Positions 17,239-25,627 of a stretch of 54,210 bases of DNA are shown here, one piece after another. The notes below the pieces were generated by a model, which ran no database searches, was not told the DNA's origin, and worked only from the letters and a program-made list of their open reading frames with translations. Every line of letters begins with the position of its first letter. Position 1 is the first letter of the stretch. Where the stretch lies: NCBI RefSeq assembly GCF_023806565.1, contig NZ_JAMTDV010000062.1, forward strand, positions 89,298 through 143,507, written 5' to 3'. This DNA comes from Accumulibacter sp. Its GTDB lineage: Bacteria > Pseudomonadota > Gammaproteobacteria > Burkholderiales > Rhodocyclaceae. A program made the position numbers and the translations under genes.

Positions 17239-18582
17239 ATGGGTGAGGGCATGTATTACACCTTGGCGCTGATCGGCTTCGTACTGATCGGGTTGCAGAT
17301 CGTTGTGCTGCTGCGAGGGGGGCCTGCGAGAGCGCTGCTGGACGTGCGTTTGCACGAAGTGCAGGCAGGGATCGACCGTCTGGAGCGCGAACTGCGGCAG
17401 GAACTGGCCGAGGGAAGGCGTGAGGCCGCAGCTGCAGCGCGTGGCGATCGCGAGGAGCAGGCAGTCTCGCTGAGCCGCCTGGCGCAGGCACTGGCCACGC
17501 AACTGGCGCAACTCGGCAAACTGCAGACGCAGCAACTCGAGTCCTTCGCGCAGCAGTTGTCACGGTTGACCAGCAGCAACGAGCAACGCTTCGAGAGTTT
17601 GCGTCTGGCGCTCGAAGCGCGCCTTGCCACGATGCAGAACGACAATTCCATCAAATTGGAAGAGATGCGCCGGACGGTCGATGAAAAGCTGCATGCGACA
17701 CTCGAGCAGCGGCTTGGCGATTCCTTCAAACTGGTCAGCGAGCGCCTGGAGCAGGTGCACCGGGGGCTTGGCGAGATGCAGACGCTGGCGACAGGGGTCG
17801 GCGATCTCAAGCGCGTGCTGACCAATGTGAAGACTCGCGGTACCTGGGGTGAGGTGCAACTGGACGCGCTGCTCGAACAATTGCTGACTGCCGAGCAATA
17901 TGCAAGAAATGTCGCGACGAGGCCGCACAGTCTGGATCGCGTCGAATTTGCCATTCGCTTGCCGGGGACCGAAAAGGCGGACGAACAGCGACCCGTCTGG
18001 CTGCCGATCGACGCGAAATTTCCGCTCGAGGACTATCAGCGCTTGCTCGACGCGCAGGAGAGAGCCGATCCCGCAGCGCTCGAACTGGCGTTCAAGGCGC
18101 TGGAAGGCCGGTTGCGCGACGAAGCCAGAAAGATCCGCGACAAATACGTCGAACCGCCTTATACGACGGATTTCGCGATGCTCTATCTGCCGACCGAAGG
18201 TTTGTACGCGGAAGCATTGCGGCGACCGGGGCTGGTCGACGGCTTGCAACGGGATTTCCGGATCTGTGTCGCCGGGCCGACGACGCTGGCAGCGCTGCTC
18301 AACAGTCTGCAAATGGGTTTCCGGACCTTGGCCATCGAGCGCCGATCGTCGGAAGTGTGGGCCGTTCTTGGCGCTGTCAAGACGGAGTTCGGAAAGTTCG
18401 GCGAAGTGCTCGAACTGACCCGGCGCAAGCTCGAGCAGGCGAGCCGCAGCATCGAGTCGGCCGGCGTTCGGACACGCCAGATCGAGCGCAAACTGAGAGG
18501 CGTCGAAGCGCTACCGGTGCTCGAAGCGCAATTGCGGCTCGGTGATCTTGAAGAGCTCGATTCGCCTGCCGACGAGCCATGA
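17239..18582 (+). CDS. rmuC: DNA recombination protein RmuC
   Basis: A 447-aa RmuC-family protein, which limits inversions and rearrangements at short inverted repeats and has a PD-(D/E)XK nuclease-like core. It has an N-terminal membrane helix (YYTLALIGFVLIGLQIVVLL), then a long coiled coil to about residue 180, then the conserved core with LKRVLTNVKTRGTWGEVQL and LPIDAKFPLEDYQRL, then GPTTLAALLNSLQMGFRTLA. The ATG at 17239 is chosen over the frame's earlier ATG at 17197 because the membrane helix should be near the N-terminus; 17251 is also possible. The stop overlaps the next gene's ATG (ATGA). Confidence 0.93.
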   Translation: MGEGMYYTLALIGFVLIGLQIVVLLRGGPARALLDVRLHEVQAGIDRLERELRQELAEGRREAAAAARGDREEQAVSLSRLAQALATQLAQLGKLQTQQLESFAQQLSRLTSSNEQRFESLRLALEARLATMQNDNSIKLEEMRRTVDEKLHATLEQRLGDSFKLVSERLEQVHRGLGEMQTLATGVGDLKRVLTNVKTRGTWGEVQLDALLEQLLTAEQYARNVATRPHSLDRVEFAIRLPGTEKADEQRPVWLPIDAKFPLEDYQRLLDAQERADPAALELAFKALEGRLRDEARKIRDKYVEPPYTTDFAMLYLPTEGLYAEALRRPGLVDGLQRDFRICVAGPTTLAALLNSLQMGFRTLAIERRSSEVWAVLGAVKTEFGKFGEVLELTRRKLEQASRSIESAGVRTRQIERKLRGVEALPVLEAQLRLGDLEELDSPADEP

Positions 18583-19031
18583 GGCGGGCTGCGCTGGAAG
18601 CCTCGTTTCGCGCGACGACGTACCGTGTCACGGTTCCCGAAGGGTTTTTCTGCCTGCGGATCGGGGTCGCGCATCCGGCCTTTGACAGCTTCCTTCTTCA
18701 CCGGGCGCCGCCCACGCTGCCGCTCGGCGAGCAGCAGCGCGAATATACCGCTGGTGTCTGCTGGGGCATAGTCACCGCGTACAATCCGGGATTGCTGCGC
18801 TCCGAAGACGACAACCGGCTCGCGCAGGCGCGACTGTACGAGCGGATCGCGGCCTCGGGCTGGCCATTTCTTGCCGCCTGCAACCTTGCCGATGGCGGGT
18901 CCTGGCCGGAGGAACCGAGTTATCTGCTGCTCGCCGACACCGCAGAAGTAGCGAGCTTGGGACGCGAATTCGGCCAAGTCGCCGTGGTCTGTGGGCGAAC
19001 GAGGGAAGCGCCGCAATTGATCTGGTTGTGA
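18579..19031 (+). CDS. DUF3293 domain protein
   Basis: A 150-aa protein with the DUF3293 pattern: SFRATTYRV near the start, WGIVTAYNPGLLRSEDDNR in the middle and ...EPSYLLLADTAEVASLGREFGQ toward the end. It is soluble and has no catalytic motif I can name. Its ATG overlaps the rmuC stop by four bases, so it is translated with rmuC. Family members are widespread in proteobacteria and functionally uncharacterised. Confidence 0.8.
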   Translation: MRRAALEASFRATTYRVTVPEGFFCLRIGVAHPAFDSFLLHRAPPTLPLGEQQREYTAGVCWGIVTAYNPGLLRSEDDNRLAQARLYERIAASGWPFLAACNLADGGSWPEEPSYLLLADTAEVASLGREFGQVAVVCGRTREAPQLIWL

Positions 19032-19053
19032 CCGGTGCTACGGTTGCGTTGCC

Positions 19054-19848
19054 TTACCAGAGTTTCCACCACGGTTGCTGCCGTTCGAGGCCGCGCACGT
19101 AGTACTCGCTGTCGGGGAAGTTCTTGCGCATGACGCGTTCGGCGTCGTCACGCAGATCGATCAGGCCAAGCGCATCGTAGGCCTTGACCATGATGAACAG
19201 CGCTTCCTCGATAGCGGGTGCGTCGGGGTAGTTCAACACTGCGTACTGGGCACGGTTGGCTGCCGCAAGATAGGCACCTCGTTTCATGTAGTAACGGGCG
19301 ACGTGCAATTCCAGCGTGGCCAGCGCATTGACCAGATACTTCATGCGCAGAATTGCGTCCGGAGTGTACTTGCTGTCGGGGAAACGCGTGACCAGCTCGC
19401 GGAAGGAATCGAAAGATTCGCGCGCGCCTTTCGGGTCGCGTTCGGTCATGTCCTGGTTGCTGATGCTCCCCAGGAGGCCCTGGTCCTCGTTGAAGTTGAT
19501 CAGCCCGCGCAGGTAATAGACGTAGTCTACGTTGGGATGATTCGGATGGAGTTTGATGAAGCGGTCACAGGCAGCAAGGGCCGAAGCAGTGTCCATGTCC
19601 TTCCAGTAGGCGTAGGCGATGTCGATCTGCGCCTGCTGCGCGTAGCGGCCGTAGGGGTAGCGCGATTCAAGCTTCTCGAAGTACTTGATGGCTTTGCTGT
19701 ACGAGCCGCCGTTGAGTGCGTCCTTCGCTTCCGTGTACAGCTTGTTCGCCGACCAGCCTATGGTTTCGTCCTTTTCTTCCGGGAAGAGCCCGCAGCCGGA
19801 GATCAGGGTTGCGAGGAAAAGCGTTGCGATTACCGCTAAACTACGCAT
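19054..19848 (-). CDS. bamD: Outer membrane assembly lipoprotein BamD
   Basis: A 264-aa lipoprotein of the BAM complex, which inserts beta-barrel proteins into the outer membrane. The signal peptide ends in the lipobox LISGC, with the lipidated Cys at residue 19. Tandem TPR helices follow, including YTEAKDALNGGSYSKAIKYFEKLESRYPYG and HPNHPNVDYVYYLRGL. The length is the usual one. A perfect TATAAT on the minus strand at 19914-19919 is a likely -10 box, about 65 bases before the start and therefore inside the first codons of the divergent rluD frame. Confidence 0.95.
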   Translation of the reverse strand: MRSLAVIATLFLATLISGCGLFPEEKDETIGWSANKLYTEAKDALNGGSYSKAIKYFEKLESRYPYGRYAQQAQIDIAYAYWKDMDTASALAACDRFIKLHPNHPNVDYVYYLRGLINFNEDQGLLGSISNQDMTERDPKGARESFDSFRELVTRFPDSKYTPDAILRMKYLVNALATLELHVARYYMKRGAYLAAANRAQYAVLNYPDAPAIEEALFIMVKAYDALGLIDLRDDAERVMRKNFPDSEYYVRGLERQQPWWKLW

Positions 19849-19849
19849 G

Positions 19850-20986
19850 ATGGAAAGCCCAAAGAGAAGGAAGGCGGCGGCCGACGCGCCAAGGCGGGAG
19901 ATCGGGCGGCCCGATTATAGCGCAAACCCAAGAATTGCCCTGAGCGTGCCCGGCGACTGCAGCGGTCAGCGAGTGGACCAGGTCCTTGCCCGACTGCTTG
20001 CCCAGCATTCGCGAAGCCGCCTGCAGGGCTGGATACGCGAAGGAAGGGTGGCGGTCGGCGGGACGCCGATTGTCGAGCCGAGACACAAGCTGTGGGGAGG
20101 CGAGACCATCGAAGTCGCCGAAGCCCGCGACGAACGCGCCGAGCCTTCGGCAGCGGAAAACATTCCATTGCAGGTGGTCTACGAGGACGACAGCCTGCTG
20201 GTCATCGACAAGCCTGCCGGCCTAGTGGTTCATCCGGGTAATGGCAACTGGTGCGGCACCTTGCTGAATGCCCTGCTGCACCATGTCGCACAAATCGAGA
20301 AGGTGCCGCGGGCGGGGATTGTCCATCGCCTTGACAAGGATACCAGCGGCCTGATGGTCGTGGCCAAGACTCTTGCAGCGCAGACCGATCTCGTGCGACA
20401 ACTGCAGGCGCGCACCGTCAAGCGGCATTATCAGGCGCTCGCGCGCGGTAATCTGGAAGGAGGCGGAACGATTGACGCGCCGGTAGGTCGGCATCCGACG
20501 CTGCGCACCCGGATGGCGGTGGTCGCCAACGGTCGGCCGGCACGGACGCATTACCGAGGGCTGGAGTCCTTCATTGGTTGTACTTTGATCGAATGCGCGC
20601 TGGAAACCGGGCGGACGCATCAGATACGCGTACACCTGACCGCGCTTGGTCATCCTCTGGTGGGCGATCCGGTCTATGGGCGCGCTCTCGGCGGCGTGCC
20701 GCAAGGCCCCTGCTTTCCTCGCCAGGCCCTGCACGCCTGCCGCCTGTCGCTGACGCACCCGGACACGGGCAGGGCCATGTCCTGGAAATCGGCGCTGCCC
20801 GATGACATGGCGTTGCTGATCGAGACGCTGCGGCAGGAGACACGGTTGCTGGCAGCAGGAGTGAACGCTTGTGAAGGCCTCTGCGATGAGGCCAGCGATG
20901 TACGGAATGCAGCGCGCGACATCAACCCTGGGTCCAAAGGCATATGCGGCGACGATTGCTGCGACGAGTTGCCGGACGAGCAATAG
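19850..20986 (+). CDS. rluD: 23S rRNA pseudouridine synthase RluD
   Basis: A 378-aa pseudouridine synthase (the U1911/1915/1917 enzyme in E. coli). An N-terminal S4 RNA-binding domain (RVDQVLARLLAQHSRSRLQG) is followed by the catalytic domain with HRLDKDTSGL carrying the nucleophilic Asp and ALETGRTHQIRVHL further on. The C-terminal 45 residues are a non-conserved, Asp/Cys-containing extension. The ATG at 19850 lies two bases from the divergent bamD start; no ribosome site is evident there, and the true start may be a downstream non-ATG codon near 19935, closer to the S4 domain. pgeF follows 18 bases later. Confidence 0.9.
   Translation: MESPKRRKAAADAPRREIGRPDYSANPRIALSVPGDCSGQRVDQVLARLLAQHSRSRLQGWIREGRVAVGGTPIVEPRHKLWGGETIEVAEARDERAEPSAAENIPLQVVYEDDSLLVIDKPAGLVVHPGNGNWCGTLLNALLHHVAQIEKVPRAGIVHRLDKDTSGLMVVAKTLAAQTDLVRQLQARTVKRHYQALARGNLEGGGTIDAPVGRHPTLRTRMAVVANGRPARTHYRGLESFIGCTLIECALETGRTHQIRVHLTALGHPLVGDPVYGRALGGVPQGPCFPRQALHACRLSLTHPDTGRAMSWKSALPDDMALLIETLRQETRLLAAGVNACEGLCDEASDVRNAARDINPGSKGICGDDCCDELPDEQ
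19914..19919 (-). promoter_or_regulatory. Candidate -10 box of bamD
   Basis: On the minus strand these bases read TATAAT, exactly consensus, in otherwise GC-rich sequence, 65 bases before the bamD ATG. No good -35 hexamer is seen at 17 bases. The box lies within the likely coding start of the divergent rluD gene. Confidence 0.5.
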
Positions 20987-21004
20987 CCGACGAAGTCATG
21001 CGAC

Positions 21005-21775
21005 ATGTCCAGTGATGCGCTGCTCGACGAGGACTGGATCGTTCCCGAGTGGCCGGCACCCGCTCGCGTGCGGAGCTTGATCACGACGCGTCGGGGCGGG
21101 GTGAGCGTCGCTCCCTATGCAAGTTTCAACCTTGGTGCTCATGTTGGTGACGATCCGTTGGCGGTGGCGGCCAATCGCCGACAACTCTCGCGCCAGTTGC
21201 CGTCGTCGCCGTACTGGCTGAATCAGGTGCACGGCACCGCGGTAGTTGACGCCGGGGCTTCCCAGTTGCGGCTTCCGACCGCCGATGGTGCGCTTGCCCG
21301 GACGGGCGCAACCGTCTGCGCGGTGATGACCGCAGATTGTCTGCCAGTGCTGCTCTGCGATGAAACGGCGTCGGTCGTCGCGGTCGCCCACGCCGGTTGG
21401 CGCGGCCTGCATGCCGGCATTCTGGAAAACACGGTGGCAGCGATGCGCGTACCAGGCAGTCGGCTACTCGCCTACCTCGGGCCTGCGATCGGCCCGCGGG
21501 CCTTTGAGGTTGGCGACGAGGTCCGCGCCGCCTTCGTCGAAGTGCACGCCGAGGCGGCGGTGGCGTTCACCGCCATCGCCAGGAAGGTCGATGGTTCGGG
21601 CGGATGGCTGGCCGACATTTTCCTGCTGGCGCGCCAACGTCTGGCGCGTCTCGGGGTCGAGGCCGTCTTCGGTGGCAGACACTGCACGGTAGGTCAGGCG
21701 AGCCGCTTCTTTTCGTTTCGGCGTGATGGAGTGACCGGACGCATGGCTTCCCTGATCTGGCTGTCGGCGGCGTAG
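21005..21775 (+). CDS. pgeF: Peptidoglycan editing factor PgeF (multicopper polyphenol oxidase-like)
   Basis: A 256-aa member of the YfiH/laccase-domain family. In E. coli this protein removes mis-incorporated serine-containing muropeptide precursors. The family's metal/active residues are visible in LNQVHGTAVVDAG, MTADCLPVLLCD, VAHAGWRGLHAGI and GPAIGPRAFEVG. It ends in RFFSFRRDGVTGRMASLIWL, the usual C-terminus. It follows rluD by 18 bases, the conserved rluD-yfiH pairing. No signal peptide is present. Confidence 0.93.
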   Translation: MSSDALLDEDWIVPEWPAPARVRSLITTRRGGVSVAPYASFNLGAHVGDDPLAVAANRRQLSRQLPSSPYWLNQVHGTAVVDAGASQLRLPTADGALARTGATVCAVMTADCLPVLLCDETASVVAVAHAGWRGLHAGILENTVAAMRVPGSRLLAYLGPAIGPRAFEVGDEVRAAFVEVHAEAAVAFTAIARKVDGSGGWLADIFLLARQRLARLGVEAVFGGRHCTVGQASRFFSFRRDGVTGRMASLIWLSAA

Positions 21776-21840
21776 TCGGTGCGCAAGTTAGTCGTCCGCG
21801 GTACCGCTCTTGCCGAGTGGAGCTTTTCGAACACTTTGCA

Positions 21841-21872
21841 TTGACAGCTCACATGCTGCAATGCAGAATAAA
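21841..21872 (+). promoter_or_regulatory. phbB promoter with PhaR-type operator
   Basis: A perfect -35 hexamer TTGACA lies at 21841-21846, and an AT-rich -10-like region (AGAATAAAA) at about 21865-21873. Between them, CTGCAATGCAG at 21856-21866 is a perfect inverted repeat of the form CTGC-N3-GCAG, the TGC-rich motif reported for the PHA repressor PhaR. An operator in the spacer would block polymerase directly. phbB begins about 165 bases downstream and phaR is the next gene. Confidence 0.6.
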
Positions 21873-22038
21873 AGGTCGCTGTGTCGGTGACTTTCAAGCG
21901 CTGCAAGCGTCGTCCTGATCGCGGTGGGGGAGTTCGGCCCGGGCGCGCCGGTGCGGGCGGCAGTGGTCGGCAGGTGTTGTGAGCCTGGCGGTGTGGTGCC
22001 GCCATTTGTTTGATTCGTCAACAGGAAAGGAAGGAATT

Positions 22039-22782
22039 ATGACGCAACGTGTTGCTTTGGTTACAGGTGCCATGGGCGGAATCGGTACGGCCATTTGCCA
22101 GGAACTGGCCAAGGCTGGCCACAAAGTGGTTGCCGCCTACCATCCGGAGTTCGACAAACCGGAAGAGTGGGGCAAGGCGATGGCCGAAGCCGGCTTCAAC
22201 GACTTCATTACCGTAGCCGGCGACGTTTCCGACTATGATTCCTGCGTCAGTCTGGTCGCAGAGGCCGAGGCGAAGGCTGGTCCGATCGACATTCTGGTCA
22301 ACAATGCAGGCATCACGCGTGACAAGATGTTTGCACGCATGGAACTGGCTCAATGGAATGCCGTGATTTCAACCAACCTGGGCAGTCTCTTCAACATGAC
22401 CAAACAGGTTTCGTCGAAGATGGCCGAGCGCGGCTGGGGGCGGATCATCAACATTTCGTCGGTAAATGGCCTTCGGGGACAGGCCGGTCAGACCAATTAC
22501 TCCGCCGCAAAGGCGGGGGTGATCGGCTTTACCAAGGCGCTCGCAGCCGAATTGGCGGCCAAGAACGTGACGGTGAACGCCATTACTCCCGGTTATGTAG
22601 CGACGCCAATGGTGATGGCGATCAAGCCGGAGATTCTGCAAGGTATCGTCGATACCGTGCCGATGAAGCGTCTGGCGCGGCCGGAAGAGATTGGCGGTGC
22701 CTGTGCCTATCTCGCTTCGGACATTGCCGGGTTCATCACTGGATCGACGCTGAACATCTGTGGTGGTCTCTATTACCAGTAG
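22039..22782 (+). CDS. phbB: Acetoacetyl-CoA reductase (PHB synthesis)
   Basis: A 247-aa short-chain dehydrogenase that makes (R)-3-hydroxybutyryl-CoA from acetoacetyl-CoA with NADPH, the second step of polyhydroxybutyrate synthesis. The cofactor motif TGAMGGIG lies at residues 10-17, NNAG near 90, and the Ser-Tyr-Lys catalytic set in ISSVNGLRGQAGQTNYSAAK. GDVSDYDS and the C-terminal GGLYYQ/M ending are typical of PhaB rather than FabG. AAGGAAGGA before the ATG gives a strong ribosome site; the upstream extension of the frame to 21979 is untranslated leader. A PhaR-type operator precedes it, a strong terminator follows it, and the PHA repressor gene phaR comes next. Confidence 0.95.
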   Translation: MTQRVALVTGAMGGIGTAICQELAKAGHKVVAAYHPEFDKPEEWGKAMAEAGFNDFITVAGDVSDYDSCVSLVAEAEAKAGPIDILVNNAGITRDKMFARMELAQWNAVISTNLGSLFNMTKQVSSKMAERGWGRIINISSVNGLRGQAGQTNYSAAKAGVIGFTKALAAELAAKNVTVNAITPGYVATPMVMAIKPEILQGIVDTVPMKRLARPEEIGGACAYLASDIAGFITGSTLNICGGLYYQ

Positions 22783-22811
22783 ACACGGGTTTTTGCGGCA
22801 GATAGACCAGG

Positions 22812-22841
22812 ACAGGCTCCAATAGGGGCCTGTTTTTTTTT
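22812..22841 (+). terminator. Intrinsic terminator of phbB
   Basis: ACAGGCTCC pairs with GGGGCCTGT (nine pairs, one G-T) around an AATA loop, followed by a run of eight or nine Ts. This is a textbook rho-independent terminator, 30 bases after the phbB stop, separating phbB from phaR. Confidence 0.92.
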
Positions 22842-22848
22842 GCCGGCG

Positions 22849-22869
22849 TATAATTGTGCTGCACCGCAT
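22849..22869 (+). promoter_or_regulatory. phaR promoter -10 with near-match PhaR site
   Basis: TATAAT at 22849-22854 is a perfect -10 box immediately after the phbB terminator. Five bases later, CTGCACCGCAT (22859-22869) matches CTGC-N3-GCAG at seven of eight defined positions, at the expected transcription start. This would allow PhaR to repress its own gene. There is no good -35 hexamer because the terminator T-run occupies that region. Confidence 0.45.
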
Positions 22870-22924
22870 CAACGGGCGTCACAGAATGCTTGTCGAGTCA
22901 TCACCAAATGGAGGAAGGGTCCTC

Positions 22925-23500
22925 ATGCCCGAGCAGCCGCGACTGATCAAGAAATACCCGAACCGACGTCTTTACGACACAAAGACGAGCGCCTACATCA
23001 CCTTGAGCGATGTCAAGGACCTGGTTCTGGCGAGAGAAAACTTCAATGTGCTGGACGCCAAGACCAGCGAGGACATTACGCGCAGCATTCTCTTGCAGAT
23101 CATTCTCGAGGAGGAGGCCGCTGGCATTCCTCTGTTCACCACCGACCTGTTGGCGCAGATGATTCGCTTTTACGGTCACGCGATGCAGGGAATGCTTGGC
23201 AAGTATCTGGAAACGAACATAAAATCCTTCGTTGAATTCCAGAAGAAGCTGCAGGATCAGTCGCAGCAGCTATACGGGGAAAGCAGCAGCCAGATGCAGA
23301 ACGACATGTGGTCGCAGTTCATGAACTTCCAGGGACCGGCGATGCAGACGATGATGGCCACCTACATGGAGCAGAGCAAGAAGATGCTGCATCAGATGCA
23401 GGACCAGTTGAAGAGTCAGACGCGCACCCTGTTTACCAGCATCCCATTGACGGGCTTCCCAGGCGACTCGGCCAAGCACCCGAAAGACGCAGAGACGTGA
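22925..23500 (+). CDS. phaR: Polyhydroxyalkanoate synthesis repressor PhaR
   Basis: A 191-aa PhaR, which senses PHB chains, binds granules and represses phasin and related genes. The N-terminal PHB/PHA accumulation regulator DNA-binding domain is plain (RLIKKYPNRRLYDTKTSAYI, ITLSDVKDLV). A second domain has IPLFTTDLLAQMIRFYG, and the C-terminus is rich in Gln and Met (MQNDMWSQF..). The ATG at 22925 is preferred over the frame opening at 22856: it gives the conserved N-terminus and has a purine-rich GGAGGAAGGG upstream. Its binding-site type occurs both before phbB and at its own start region. Confidence 0.95.
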   Translation: MPEQPRLIKKYPNRRLYDTKTSAYITLSDVKDLVLARENFNVLDAKTSEDITRSILLQIILEEEAAGIPLFTTDLLAQMIRFYGHAMQGMLGKYLETNIKSFVEFQKKLQDQSQQLYGESSSQMQNDMWSQFMNFQGPAMQTMMATYMEQSKKMLHQMQDQLKSQTRTLFTSIPLTGFPGDSAKHPKDAET

Positions 23501-23558
23501 ATCATGCAGTTGCGCGCCTCTCTTGATGTCATTCTCGTCCGTTTCTCTTCGCGCAGGG

Positions 23559-24764
23559 TCAGCGCAGGAGCGCGACGTAGGTGGCGGCAATGATCGCCGT
23601 GGTGATCACCCCGCTGATATTGGCTCCCAACGCGTGCGGCAGGATGATCGCCCGGGGATTGGCAGTAGAGGCGATTTTCTGGACCACCTTGGCGGTCGTC
23701 GGGACGCAACTGACGCCGGCGATGCCGATCATCGGGTTGTACTTGCCACCACTCCAGAAGTAGAGGATATAGCCGCCCAACAGGCCGCCGAGGGCGGAAA
23801 TGGTCAAGGCCAACATGCCCAGGAGCAACAGTTTCAGGACGGTCGGTTCGAGCAGCGTGTTGGCTTCGCACAGCACCCCCAGCGTCAGTCCGAGGAAGAA
23901 CGTGGCAGCGTAGAGGAAGACGTCGCCGAGCAGCTTGGTGAAGGAGTCGATGCCGCTCTCACGTACCGCGACGCCGACGAACAGCGAGAAAAATAACGGG
24001 GCGGCTACCGGAAACAGCAGGCAGAGCAGCGTACAGGCTACCACTGCGAAGATGAGTTTCTGCGAACGACTGATCTTCGATCCGCGATCGGCGACCATGT
24101 TGATCCCGCGGATGTGCTCCGGTACCAGCCACTTGATCAGGTACGGGTACGCACCATAGGTCAGACCGAGATACAGATAGCCGACAACGGTGATGGGGAC
24201 GAACAGATGCTTTGCCAGCACCAGCGACGTGAACAGGACCATGGGTCCGTCGGCGCCGCCGATGGTTGCCACGGCGGCCGCCTCGCGTTCGCTGAGGCCC
24301 AAAGCAACGGCAATCGGGAAGACAGCAATCGTCCCCAGTTCGGCGAACAGCGCGATGAACATGCTCTGGAAGGGGCGCGCCATCACGTAGCCAACGTCCA
24401 GGAGGACCCCAATACCCATGAACACCAGACAGGCGATCAAACCGTTGCTGAATGTCAGCGTATAGATCGGTTGCAGCCAGTCGATCTGCATGATGTTCAT
24501 CAGTTCGATCGGATCGGAGATCAGCGGATCCACGAACAGCGTCCCCATCTTGCCATTTTCGATGAACATGACGCCAGCGTTGACCGACGACATGCCGAGG
24601 CCCATCGGGATCATCAGCAATGGCTCGAGAACGTTCTTCGAGCCCAGATAGATCAGAAAAAAACCGAGCAACATCAGAAAGATGCGCCCGAAGGTGACCT
24701 TCGAGTCCGCGGCGACCAAGGTTGCGACGCCCTGAAACAGATCGAGAAAATGGATGCCTTCCAT
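23559..24764 (-). CDS. mmdB: Sodium-translocating decarboxylase beta subunit
   Basis: A 401-aa inner-membrane protein of the OadB/MmdB/GcdB family, which decarboxylates carboxybiotin and pumps Na+ outward. Conserved segments include GLSEREAAAVATIGGADGP (the Asp essential for Na+ coupling), GYLYLGLTYGAYPYLIK and the C-terminal SCVPTTAKVVQKIA and PHALGANISGVI. About ten membrane helices are expected. The start is the ATG at 24764 (MEGIHFLDLFQG). It is the last gene of the operon mmdA-mmdD-mmdC-mmdB. The carboxyltransferase type upstream points to methylmalonyl-CoA rather than oxaloacetate as substrate. Confidence 0.92.
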   Translation of the reverse strand: MEGIHFLDLFQGVATLVAADSKVTFGRIFLMLLGFFLIYLGSKNVLEPLLMIPMGLGMSSVNAGVMFIENGKMGTLFVDPLISDPIELMNIMQIDWLQPIYTLTFSNGLIACLVFMGIGVLLDVGYVMARPFQSMFIALFAELGTIAVFPIAVALGLSEREAAAVATIGGADGPMVLFTSLVLAKHLFVPITVVGYLYLGLTYGAYPYLIKWLVPEHIRGINMVADRGSKISRSQKLIFAVVACTLLCLLFPVAAPLFFSLFVGVAVRESGIDSFTKLLGDVFLYAATFFLGLTLGVLCEANTLLEPTVLKLLLLGMLALTISALGGLLGGYILYFWSGGKYNPMIGIAGVSCVPTTAKVVQKIASTANPRAIILPHALGANISGVITTAIIAATYVALLR

Positions 24765-24855
24765 ACGCTTCGGTTCCCGCGCACGGCGGCATCGCTGCAC
24801 CGCCGACGCATAGAGTTGCTGATCGCAGGAAAGTGCTCCTGCCGGCCAATCCAGC

Positions 24856-25257
24856 TCAGCTGATCGTTACCAGTGGCTGTCCCCCCTCGACCGCATCCCC
24901 CGGCTTTACCAGCACACGCGTAACCTGGCCGGCACGACTCGCGGTAACGGGGGTCTTCATTTTCATTGCCTCGAGCACCAGCAGACGGTCGCCAGCGGCA
25001 ACCGTCTGGCCGACCGTGACGTCGACCTCGACGACCACGCCTCCCATTCCGGCCAGTTCGTCCCCTGCTCCGGCGGCGGCTGGAGGCGGTGCGGACGTTA
25101 CCGGCGCAGCCGTTGTGCTCGCGACCGTACCAGCTACCGTCGCCGCAACGGAGGCGGCATTCGGCGCCGGTGCTTGCGCGGCCTGACCGACAGTAAGTTC
25201 AAGAACGCTCACCTCGTACTCGCGTCCGTTTACGGTAACCTTGAATTGCCTCGGCAT
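24856..25257 (-). CDS. mmdC: Biotin carrier subunit of the decarboxylase
   Basis: A 133-aa biotinyl protein. It has an N-terminal strand region (FKVTVNGREYEVSV), an Ala/Pro/Thr-rich flexible linker of about 45 residues, and a C-terminal biotinyl domain with the biotinylation motif EAMKM (Lys near residue 99) and an ending LVTIS. The linker lets biotin swing between the carboxyltransferase and the membrane beta subunit. It lies 12 bases after the small membrane subunit and 91 bases before mmdB. Confidence 0.92.
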   Translation of the reverse strand: MPRQFKVTVNGREYEVSVLELTVGQAAQAPAPNAASVAATVAGTVASTTAAPVTSAPPPAAAGAGDELAGMGGVVVEVDVTVGQTVAAGDRLLVLEAMKMKTPVTASRAGQVTRVLVKPGDAVEGGQPLVTIS

Positions 25258-25269
25258 TTCTTGCTCCTG

Positions 25270-25602
25270 TTATCTGGCACCGCGGCCCGTGGCGGGCCCT
25301 GGCGTATGGGAATGCTGACTGGCGCGCGCGCCGGCGGCCCAGCCATGACTGGTTGGTGCGATGTGCAGTATCCGGTGCGCTCCGATGGCCACGTAGATCG
25401 CTGCCGACAGAGCAGCCACGTCTTCATCCGGAACGCCAAGCCCTATCGGACAGACGGTCCCGGTTGGAATCTCGGGTTGTATGGCCTTTTCCATGCGGCC
25501 GGTCACGGCAACCAGAACCTTGATCAATATGGCAACGAGTGCCGAGATCACGATGGAAATGCCGTAGACCTGGAGTCCCTGGAGAATTGCAGCAGTCACC
25601 AT
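25270..25602 (-). CDS. mmdD: Small OadG/MmdD-type membrane subunit
   Basis: A 110-aa protein with one N-terminal membrane helix (ILQGLQVYGISIVISALVAILIKVLV), a polar linker and a C-terminal EEIAAI-like helix (DEDVAALSAAIYVAIGAHR), the layout of OadG gamma / MmdD delta subunits. These small subunits hold the carboxyltransferase to the membrane pump. The gene sits between mmdA and mmdC, 25 and 12 bases away respectively. Sequence similarity in this family is low, so much of the call rests on position and topology. Confidence 0.82.
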   Translation of the reverse strand: MVTAAILQGLQVYGISIVISALVAILIKVLVAVTGRMEKAIQPEIPTGTVCPIGLGVPDEDVAALSAAIYVAIGAHRILHIAPTSHGWAAGARASQHSHTPGPATGRGAR

Positions 25603-25627
25603 GAGTGATATTCCTTGTTGCTGACCG

